38,330 nucleotides of DNA, from NCBI GenBank assembly GCA_018065565.1, contig JAGHSZ010000098.1, positions 1-38,330 of the forward strand. Direction: 5' to 3'. The notes under the pieces were generated by a model. The model had not been told where the DNA came from. It was given only the letters and a program-made list of their open reading frames with translations, and did no database searches. Position numbers and translations under genes: made by a program. Shown here one piece after another: positions 32,248-38,330 of this stretch (position 1 is the stretch's first letter; each line of letters begins with the position of its first letter). This DNA is from Candidatus Colivivens caballi (GTDB lineage: Bacteria > Bacteroidota > Bacteroidia > Bacteroidales > Bacteroidaceae).

Positions 32248-32288
32248 AAAAAAATGCTTCATGCCATTGTCGGCGTGAAGCATTTTTT
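32248..32288. terminator. Bidirectional terminator
   Basis: AAAAAATGCTTCA...GCC pairs with GGC...TGAAGCATTTTTT around a short loop, with A run upstream and T run downstream on each strand. It lies between the convergent helical-protein gene and the Zeta module. Confidence 0.88.
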
Positions 32289-32318
32289 GTAGGGACGCGA
32301 AGAATTTGACTTCTCTGA

Positions 32319-32510
32319 TTAGTAAGTGGGTACAGGCTCGTTGTACAATTGTGCAAAAATAACACGGGCAGGAATGCGGGTGATATTGCCATTTTCATCA
32401 CAGTGTACAATCATTTCGTTGCGCATGGATTTCAAGCGTAGTGTGTTATATTCGGCTTTCTCCAAACCTTTAACAAGTATATCAAAATCTTTATCTGACA
32501 TATGACTCAA
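32319..32510 (-). CDS. Small protein overlapping the Zeta-like kinase gene
   Basis: A 63-residue protein (60 if the ATG at 32501 is used). It is polar, with a helical N-terminal half (DKDFDILVKGLEKAEYNTLRLKS) and a C-terminal part ARVIFAQLYNEPVPTY. Its start overlaps the end of the kinase gene by up to 20 bases, so both are on one message with the kinase first. Its position and size suggest a partner or antitoxin of the kinase, by analogy with toxin-antitoxin pairs; no sequence motif proves this. Confidence 0.6.
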   Translation of the reverse strand: MSHMSDKDFDILVKGLEKAEYNTLRLKSMRNEMIVHCDENGNITRIPARVIFAQLYNEPVPTY

Positions 32511-33063
32511 CTTTATTATATATTTGGATGTTTAATATCTTTGTTTCAGATAGGTTACCTCCGCTGGCAATGATAACTCTTGGGTTGTTTAGGTTTTCAA
32601 CCAATAGCCATGAATCAACAATGCTCATATACAGATTAAATAAATTCTTTATTCCTGCTGTATATCGACGCCGGATAATATTGGTCGGAATATTGTGTCC
32701 TCCTTCTGCTACTCTCTGCCTAACACGTTCAATGGCAGTCTCTGGTGTGGGAAGCCAGAAGAAGAGTAACTGAACTGTAAAACCGTTTTTATGGGCTTCT
32801 TCTATCGTTCTTACATAGGAACGGGTACTTAGGGTTGTCTCTATTGCGAATGATTCATCACCTTTTAGAAGCTCCTTGATACGCTTCAACATGATGCGTC
32901 CTGCCTCAATAGACATGCTTTCTGAATTAAAAGGAGAGAGACCTCGAGCAATTTCATCGACATTAACAAATTCGCGACAATTCCATATTTCTGGCAACAT
33001 TGTCTGCGATGCAGTCGTCTTGCCTGCTCCATTGCAACCTGCTATGATATAGAGAACTTTCAT
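32491..33063 (-). CDS. Zeta-toxin-like P-loop kinase
   Basis: A 190-residue P-loop protein. Walker A IAGCNGAGKTT (7-17), the acidic NVDEIARGLSP (near 34-44), and FAIETTLSTRSYVRTI (near 72-87) resemble the Zeta toxin/COG4185 kinase group. Zeta toxins phosphorylate UDP-N-acetylglucosamine, but COG4185 members are mostly uncharacterised. The small ORF overlapping its 3' end is the only partner; in canonical epsilon-zeta systems the antitoxin gene comes first. The promoter is only a weak match (CACCTTTG, about 33112-33119). Base composition is more A/T-rich than in the neighbouring purD, hinting at recent acquisition. Confidence 0.8.
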   Translation of the reverse strand: MKVLYIIAGCNGAGKTTASQTMLPEIWNCREFVNVDEIARGLSPFNSESMSIEAGRIMLKRIKELLKGDESFAIETTLSTRSYVRTIEEAHKNGFTVQLLFFWLPTPETAIERVRQRVAEGGHNIPTNIIRRRYTAGIKNLFNLYMSIVDSWLLVENLNNPRVIIASGGNLSETKILNIQIYNKVESYVR

Positions 33064-33191
33064 ATAAAATCATCAGTTTCTTGCACTCCTTATAACTCCT
33101 GATTAGAGGGGGCAAAGGTGGCTTTTTGTTGGTGGTAGGCTGTGTTCCTATGAAAAATGTTTGCTATTGGCTCTGTGTCCAGTGTGAAGTG

Positions 33192-34460
33192 TTATAGGTC
33201 GGCTCCGATGTCGCGGCGGAAGTACTTCTTTTCGAACTGAATCTTCTGTGCTTCGGTGAACGACTTTTGCAGCGCTTCTGCCTTATTGGCACCGTAGGAA
33301 CTGACTGCGATGACGCGGCCGCCGTTGGTGACCACTTGTCCGTCCTTCATCTTTGTGCCAGCATGGAACACGATGCTTCCATCCACCTGGTCGATGCCAG
33401 TGATAGGGAATCCCTTTTCATATGCCTCTGGATAACCGCCCGACACGAGCATTACGCATACAGCCGAGCGTGTGTCGATTTCGAGTGTGCGCTTGTCAAG
33501 GTCGCCTTGTGCCACACCTTCGAACAGGTCAACGAGGTCGCTCTTGATGCGGAGCATGACGCTTTCAGTCTCAGGGTCGCCCATGCGGACATTGTATTCG
33601 ATGACCATTGGGTTGCCATCTACATTGATGAGTCCGAAGAAAATGAAGCCCTTGTAGTCTATGCCTTCCGATGCCAGACCCTCAACCGTAGGACGGATGA
33701 TGCGGTCTTCTACTTTCTGCATCCATTCCTTGTCGGCAAACGGAACCGGACTGACAGAACCCATGCCGCCGGTGTTCAGCCCCTTGTCGCCTTCACCGAT
33801 GCGCTTGTAGTCCTTTGCCTCAGGAAGGATTTTGTAGTGTGTTCCGTCAGTGAGTACAAACACTGAACATTCGATGCCACTGAGGAATTCTTCGATGACA
33901 ACTTTCGAACTGGCATTTCCAAACATACCGCCTAACATCTCTTTCAGTTCCTTCTTTGCTTCATCGAGTGTTGGAAGGATCAGCACTCCCTTGCCGGCGC
34001 AGAGTCCGTCGGCTTTGAGAACATACGGAGGTTGAAGTGTTTCGAGGAAACGCAGACCTTCATCGAGTGTGGTGCCGTTGAAACTCTGGTAGCGAGCGGT
34101 CGGTATGTTGTGACGCATCATGAATCCCTTGGCAAATTCCTTTGAACCTTCGAGGACAGCACCTGCCTTCGAAGGACCGATGACTGGGATGTTGTTCAAT
34201 GCCTCGTCGTTGCGGAAATAGTCGTATATGCCATTGACCAGTGGGTCCTCTGGACCTACTACCACCATGTCGATGCCCTCGCTGATGACAAACTGCTTGA
34301 TGGCTTCAAAGTCGTTGACCTTGATGTCGATGTTGGTGCCAGCGTTGTTGGTGCCGGCGTTGCCTGGCGCGATGAACAGTTGGCTGACTTTTGGTGACTG
34401 AGCAATTTTCCAAGCCAAGGCGTGCTCACGGCCTCCGCTGCCTAAAAGAAGTAGTTTCAT
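33192..34460 (-). CDS. purD: Phosphoribosylamine-glycine ligase
   Basis: Joins phosphoribosylamine and glycine with ATP to give glycinamide ribonucleotide, second step of purine synthesis. The 422-residue protein has the N-terminal [12 protein letters not shown] (8-19), VGPEDPL (near 69), and the ATP-grasp region with [11 protein letters not shown] (near 152-162), GMGSVSP, and [13 protein letters not shown] (near 290). Length and motifs are normal. It follows the dipeptidyl peptidase gene after 71 bases on the same strand; no other pur gene is near. Confidence 0.96.
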   Translation of the reverse strand: MKLLLLGSGGREHALAWKIAQSPKVSQLFIAPGNAGTNNAGTNIDIKVNDFEAIKQFVISEGIDMVVVGPEDPLVNGIYDYFRNDEALNNIPVIGPSKAGAVLEGSKEFAKGFMMRHNIPTARYQSFNGTTLDEGLRFLETLQPPYVLKADGLCAGKGVLILPTLDEAKKELKEMLGGMFGNASSKVVIEEFLSGIECSVFVLTDGTHYKILPEAKDYKRIGEGDKGLNTGGMGSVSPVPFADKEWMQKVEDRIIRPTVEGLASEGIDYKGFIFFGLINVDGNPMVIEYNVRMGDPETESVMLRIKSDLVDLFEGVAQGDLDKRTLEIDTRSAVCVMLVSGGYPEAYEKGFPITGIDQVDGSIVFHAGTKMKDGQVVTNGGRVIAVSSYGANKAEALQKSFTEAQKIQFEKKYFRRDIGADL

Positions 34461-34531
34461 ATTGTTTGTGTGATTTGTTGTTCTGATTTATGTTGACTTG
34501 TCTGCTGACTTGTGCCGATGCTTTTCGGTGA

Positions 34532-36739
34532 CTATCTGAGGAAGTCGTTGAAGTACTGTGTAATCTTGTTGTGAAGATGTACGCGGTCGGTTCCTGTCAT
34601 GTTGTGGCCGTCGCCCGGATAGGTGAACAGGTCGGGGTAGGTGTCGGCGTTGATGCAGGCACGCATGAATGACAGTGTGTGCTGTGGCACGCATGTAGGG
34701 TCGTTGCCGCCATAGATGACGAGCAGGCGTCCTTTGAGGTTTCCTGCCTTATTGAGCAGTGAAGTCTTTTCGTAGCCTTCGGGGTTGGACTGTGGTGTGT
34801 CCATGTAGCGTTCGCCGTACATCACCTCATAGTATTTCCAGTCGATGACTGGACCGCCAGCCACTCCCACCTTGAACACATCGGGATAAGTGGTCATGAG
34901 ACTTGTGGTCATGAATCCACCGTAACTCCATCCGTGAACGCCGATGCGGTTGGCATCGACATAAGGCAGTGATTTCAGGAAGTCAACGCCTTTCAGCTGG
35001 TCTTTCATCTCCTCGACTCCCAGCTGGCGGAATGTGACTTGCTCGAATGCCTTGCCGCGATGTTCGCTGCCGCGGTTGTCGAGGCAGAACATCACATATC
35101 CCTGCTGTGCCATCCAGATGTCCCAAGGGCGTGCGCCGTAGTTGCGGCTTGCATCGATGTTGTGGGCATGTGGTCCACCATAGACATATACCACGGTTGG
35201 GTATTTCTTTGCAGGGTCGAAGCCCGTAGGCAGAATCAGTCGGTAGTAGAGGTCGGTCACGCCGTCGGCAGCCTTGATTGTCCCTAACTTGATTTCAGGC
35301 ACATCATAGTCTTTCCATGGTTCGTCGGCAATGTAGAGGTTCGCCTTGATACCCTTGTCGCCAGTCTTTTCAGTGCTGCGCAGTGTCTGCTGACGGGCAA
35401 CGCTGATTGACGAGTATTCATCGACAAACTCCCTGCCCGATGGCGCAAGTTTCACCTTGTGCCAGCCCTCGCCGTTGTCGAGCAGTGTGCGGCGGCCGTT
35501 CATGTCAACGCTGTAAGTGTCTTTGCCTATGATGTCAGCCTCGTTGCTGGTGTAGATGAGTGTCTTCTTCGATGGGTTGAATCCCACAAAGTCCATCACC
35601 TCGAATTCGCCCTTTGTCAGTTGACGAATCTGACGGCCAGTTGTGTCGTAGAGGTAGAACTGCAACCATCCGTCCTTTCGGCTGGCATACACAAACTTCT
35701 TGCTGTCCCATGGCAGAAACTGTATCGGCATCATCGGTTCGGTGTATTTGTCGTCGGTTTCGTCAAACAGCACTGCATCCTTCTTGCCGTCAGCAGCATT
35801 GTAGCGCACCAGTTGAGCGTGGTTCTGGTCGCGGTTGAGTTCAATCATATAGATGTACTTGTCGTCAGGACTCCACTGTATGTTGGTGAAATAGCGGTCG
35901 GTAGGGTCGCCCGTTTCAAGGTATGTCACCGCTTTGGTCTCGGTGTTGAGCACTCCAACATAGACCTTGTGGCTGGTCTCGCCTGCCATTGGGTATTTGT
36001 CGGGGTCGAGCACTGCACATCGCGAGTCGTCATTGCCGTCGATTCGTACCTGTGGGTATGTGCTGACCATCGACTGATCCATGCGGTAGAATGCCAGTTG
36101 CAGTCCCGATGGACTCCAAAACAGTCCGCCGTCGATGCCGAACTCGTTGCGGTGAACACTTTCGCCATACACATTGTCGATGGTGCCGTCGGTGGTCTCG
36201 AAGATGACTTTGTCGTCGGGCGCAACCACCTTTATGTTGTGGTCATTGCTGATTGCCACCAACCGAGTCTTTGCAGCAAAAGCCATGTCCTCCACATCCG
36301 AGTCGTCATCGAGTGTGTAGAATGCATCGACCTCACTTTTTTCCCAGTTGACCAGTGCCGCGATATTTTGGTTATAGACTAACACCAGAGGTTCGTCGGC
36401 ATAGGGGAATGATGCTTTCGACTTGATCAGCCCCGGCAGCGTACTGTGACGCTTGCGGGTGTCGTACTCGCTTGCAGGATATGTCTGCTTGATGTGGCTT
36501 TCCAGAATGCCATTGATGTTGTCGTTTGTGAACAGGTCTGTCGCCTTCTTGTCGGTCATTTCTACAAGTTTGTCGCCCCACCATGCAAACGACTTGCCCT
36601 TTGGCTGCATGCTGCTGTAAGTCTTGCCGCCAGGCATCAGGTCGTCGATTGTGAATGCTTTTTTGTCTTGTGCCATAATGCAAAATGATGTGAAGGCAAA
36701 AGCCAGAACCACACATATTGTTCGTTTCATATTTGCCAT
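34532..36739 (-). CDS. S9 family dipeptidyl peptidase IV
   Basis: Exported serine peptidase that removes X-Pro (or X-Ala) dipeptides from peptides. The 735-residue chain has a signal peptide cut before Gln24 (CIMA|QDK), an eight-bladed-propeller-like N-terminal region (about 60-480), and an alpha/beta-hydrolase domain with GWSYGGFM (nucleophile Ser605), Asp680 in GGNDPT and His712 in GDGHNM. The second ATG (36730) gives MKRTICVV, a slightly shorter signal peptide. Its own promoter is about 20-25 bases upstream. In Bacteroidales DPP IV serves protein degradation in the periplasm or at the surface. Confidence 0.95.
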   Translation of the reverse strand: MANMKRTICVVLAFAFTSFCIMAQDKKAFTIDDLMPGGKTYSSMQPKGKSFAWWGDKLVEMTDKKATDLFTNDNINGILESHIKQTYPASEYDTRKRHSTLPGLIKSKASFPYADEPLVLVYNQNIAALVNWEKSEVDAFYTLDDDSDVEDMAFAAKTRLVAISNDHNIKVVAPDDKVIFETTDGTIDNVYGESVHRNEFGIDGGLFWSPSGLQLAFYRMDQSMVSTYPQVRIDGNDDSRCAVLDPDKYPMAGETSHKVYVGVLNTETKAVTYLETGDPTDRYFTNIQWSPDDKYIYMIELNRDQNHAQLVRYNAADGKKDAVLFDETDDKYTEPMMPIQFLPWDSKKFVYASRKDGWLQFYLYDTTGRQIRQLTKGEFEVMDFVGFNPSKKTLIYTSNEADIIGKDTYSVDMNGRRTLLDNGEGWHKVKLAPSGREFVDEYSSISVARQQTLRSTEKTGDKGIKANLYIADEPWKDYDVPEIKLGTIKAADGVTDLYYRLILPTGFDPAKKYPTVVYVYGGPHAHNIDASRNYGARPWDIWMAQQGYVMFCLDNRGSEHRGKAFEQVTFRQLGVEEMKDQLKGVDFLKSLPYVDANRIGVHGWSYGGFMTTSLMTTYPDVFKVGVAGGPVIDWKYYEVMYGERYMDTPQSNPEGYEKTSLLNKAGNLKGRLLVIYGGNDPTCVPQHTLSFMRACINADTYPDLFTYPGDGHNMTGTDRVHLHNKITQYFNDFLR

Positions 36740-36755
36740 TATTTGTTTCGTTTTG

Positions 36756-36763
36756 CAAAGTTA
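36756..36763 (-). promoter_or_regulatory. -7 element of the dipeptidyl peptidase gene
   Basis: Minus-strand TAACTTTG, a full TAnnTTTG match, 16 bases before the first ATG. Confidence 0.65.
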
Positions 36764-36855
36764 GGAATAAACTACTAAATATATGAATGAAATGTGACTT
36801 TTTGGTCGTTTATGACATAAAATAAGTGAAAAAGTGTGTTAATACAGCATAATTC

Positions 36856-36886
36856 TTGTCGCATTGAAAAGAAATCTTTACCTTTG
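36856..36886 (+). promoter_or_regulatory. Promoter of the paired lipoprotein genes
   Basis: TTG, exactly 20 bases, then TACCTTTG, followed by an A-rich leader of about 50 bases before the ATG at 36946. Confidence 0.8.
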
Positions 36887-36945
36887 CACGGAAAAAGCAA
36901 ACAAATAATTAACAATTCTATTAACATTTAAAACTTTTAATTACA

Positions 36946-37407
36946 ATGAAAAAGATTTATGCATTGATGGCAACACTCTTTGTTGCATTCATGGGACTGA
37001 CTTTGGCTTCTTGCGGCAGTGACGATGACGAAAACGGTGGCAACAACGGTGGCAAGGATTCTGATGTACAAATTTCAAAGTTGGTTGACAACAATGGTGT
37101 TCTCTCATTCACTACTACTGCAAAGCGTCTTGGTGAGACTATGACAATCGATTATGCAATGGCATACGATGAGAACGATGCAGTCGTCAGCTTCACTCAG
37201 ACATTGTCAACTAACGCTCCTTCAATGTACAGCGTACTTGAAGAACAGGTTGCTGCTTTGTGCGAAGAGGAAGGTGTAAGTTCAAAGAAAATCAGTTCAG
37301 GCAAGTATGTCGTGACATTTGACGAATTTGTTGGTATGCCAAATGCTCATAGTGTTATGCAGATGCTGTATGACGAGATGGTTAAGACAACAAAAGAACT
37401 GCAATAA
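36946..37407 (+). CDS. Small lipoprotein with surface-export signal (paralogue A)
   Basis: A 153-residue lipoprotein: lipobox LASC (Cys23) followed by GSDDDENGG, a textbook acidic lipoprotein export signal for surface display in Bacteroidota. The mature domain of about 115 residues (VQISKLVDNNGVLSFT through AYDENDAVVSFTQT to the end) has no enzyme motif. It is homologous to the next gene: both carry LxDN near the start, GxTxT and YDEN at matching positions. No family recognised. It is followed by its paralogue after 47 bases. Confidence 0.75.
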   Translation: MKKIYALMATLFVAFMGLTLASCGSDDDENGGNNGGKDSDVQISKLVDNNGVLSFTTTAKRLGETMTIDYAMAYDENDAVVSFTQTLSTNAPSMYSVLEEQVAALCEEEGVSSKKISSGKYVVTFDEFVGMPNAHSVMQMLYDEMVKTTKELQ

Positions 37408-37454
37408 TAATCTAAACATTTCTTGTTTATCAGCTATTATCAGACCGTTACAGA

Positions 37455-37910
37455 ATGAATCGTAAAGTTTATGCACTTATAGCATTGATGGTTTCGCTGG
37501 TGATTGGTGTCACCACAACCTCTTGCAACACTGACGACGAACTGTCGGGCAAGCCTGAAATCACTTGCTCCGAACTGTTGGACAATGGTTATTCCACCAT
37601 GCGTTTCCAGTATTCGGTCACAAATGGAGGGCAGACCATCACCGCTGACTGCTACGCTATTTACGATGAAAACGGACTTATCACGCGATGGCATGAGAGT
37701 TATGTCACTTCAACCTACAAACTGATTGAGACAGTTGAACATTATTTGAAGAAAGAACTCGTTGCCGACATCGACAAAATCGAAGTGCTGTATGACACAC
37801 GCAACATCATTGTGGAGCGCAGAAGCATGATTGGCACTGAAAAGATAAACTTCGAGAAGTTCTATAACAGTCAGAAGACAAAGTTCGCAGATTCCATTGA
37901 CTTTGACTAA
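37455..37910 (+). CDS. Small lipoprotein (paralogue B)
   Basis: A 151-residue lipoprotein with lipobox TTSC (Cys24) and NTDDEL after it, another acidic export-type start. The mature part (SELLDNGYSTMRFQYSV, GQTITADCYAIYDENG, then a charged helix VEHYLKKELVADIDKIEV) aligns with the preceding gene but has drifted strongly, including extra Cys residues at 38 and 76. Unknown function. Same operon, ending at a strong hairpin terminator. Confidence 0.75.
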   Translation: MNRKVYALIALMVSLVIGVTTTSCNTDDELSGKPEITCSELLDNGYSTMRFQYSVTNGGQTITADCYAIYDENGLITRWHESYVTSTYKLIETVEHYLKKELVADIDKIEVLYDTRNIIVERRSMIGTEKINFEKFYNSQKTKFADSIDFD

Positions 37911-37935
37911 CTCCTGACATTCTGATAACAAAAAT

Positions 37936-37971
37936 GAAGGCGGATGACCACCACGGTGGTTGTCCGCCTTC
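37936..37971 (+). terminator. Terminator after the paired lipoprotein genes
   Basis: A 36-base hairpin: GAAGGCGGA...ACCACC pairs with GGTGGT...TCCGCCTTC around a tiny loop, with two wobble pairs, then TCTGTTTTG. Confidence 0.82.
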
Positions 37972-37991
37972 TCTGTTTTGAAGACTTTGTT

Positions 37992-38078
37992 ATGGGGAGT
38001 ATGTGACTAATGGGGCATATATGGCTAATAGGATGTATGGACATGTGGGTCTTGGCTAATGGTGGTTATGGGACTAAT
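37992..38078 (+). repeat. Degenerate GACTAATGGGG-type repeat
   Basis: Scattered copies of GTGACTAATGGGG, GGCTAAT and GGGACTAAT resemble the 9-bp minisatellite at 10466-10564, but the units are no longer in register. There is no gene from 37911 to the window end; this and the next repeat are the content. Confidence 0.45.
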
Positions 38079-38082
38079 GCAG

Positions 38083-38154
38083 CATGAAATGATGGTATCA
38101 TGGCATGAAATGACGGTATTGCGACATGAAATCATCGTTTCATGTCGCAATACC
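38083..38154 (+). repeat. 21-bp tandem repeat running into a perfect 17-bp hairpin
   Basis: CATGAAAT-type units begin at 38083, 38104 and 38125, exactly 21 bp apart. The third forms the left arm of GGTATTGCGACATGAAA (38115-38131), TCATCG loop, and the exact complement (38138-38154), followed by ATGATTTTT. It could act as a plus-strand terminator or a protein-binding site. Beyond it (38155-38330) I see no gene; a CAATGG/CCATTG pair lies at 38308-38323. Confidence 0.75.
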
Positions 38155-38330
38155 ATGATTTTTCTTGTAGGCTTTCGTCCTTCTTTCTAATTGCTGTTGG
38201 TCGGTGAGACGTGTGCTGTCTGCATGTGGTTAAACCCAAATCGTCCATTAGACTGTTACACGCTAACAAGCCTTCTTTTTGTCATCTGTCTTGTCGCTTT
38301 TCAGTTACAATGGAACCCCATTGCGTCCTC

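Overview
The window reads as a chromosomal segment of a Bacteroidota bacterium of the order Bacteroidales, most like Prevotella or a near relative. Evidence: most clear promoters carry the Bacteroidales -7 element TAnnTTTG, Shine-Dalgarno sites are mostly absent, and the protein families are typical of the group (soluble-type Psd with PssA, a DUF5683 protein beside relA, a PG1098-like methyltransferase, a Bacteroidota-type M28/glutaminyl cyclase, OmpA with a coiled-coil lipoprotein). All seven recognisable signal-peptidase-I proteins have Gln as the predicted first mature residue. No phage, transposase or CRISPR array is present; this is mainly core genome.

Layout. 1-930: tRNA-Met and tRNA-Gln on the minus strand with promoter and terminator, a small cluster of possible recombinase or operator repeats beyond the tRNA 3' end, and a repeat-rich leader. 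934-5160 (+): psd and pssA (phosphatidylethanolamine synthesis), tadA (tRNA wobble inosine), birA, queA (queuosine). 5176-5382: palindrome array 1. 5520-7421 (-): a 38-residue membrane peptide and an S41 protease. 7530-13656 (+): a C26-M19 hydrolase fusion, acyltransferase, 9-bp minisatellite, polysaccharide flippase, M28 lipoprotein and SufE. 13929-19072 (-): parA-like, DUF5683, relA/spoT and prfA. 19424-19629: palindrome array 2. 19840-22373 (+): a glycosyltransferase with an 11-residue-repeat tail and a SAM methyltransferase. 22487-25032 (-): two membrane proteins and an outer-membrane barrel. 25383-32127 (+): a 923-aa coiled-coil lipoprotein and OmpA, which look very highly expressed, then a Big2-domain secreted protein and a helical secreted protein. 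32319-36739 (-): Zeta-like kinase with a small partner, purD, dipeptidyl peptidase IV. 36946-37910 (+): two paralogous surface-type lipoproteins.

How they fit together: much of the segment concerns the envelope. Phospholipid synthesis, a flippase, acyl- and glycosyltransferases, OmpA and lipoproteins, and periplasmic proteases occur together. The M28 lipoprotein resembles glutaminyl cyclases, which would cap the Gln N-termini of the secreted proteins encoded around it.

The most striking unexplained structure is a non-coding element of about 207 bp present twice (5176-5382 and 19424-19629). Each copy has ten short palindromes in a 3-4-3 pattern (GAGCGCTC x3, GGTGTACACC x4, GAGCGCTC x3) at 22-bp centre-to-centre spacing. 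The second copy lies upstream of an orphan ParA-like ATPase that lacks the usual signature lysine. I do not recognise this element as a described family.
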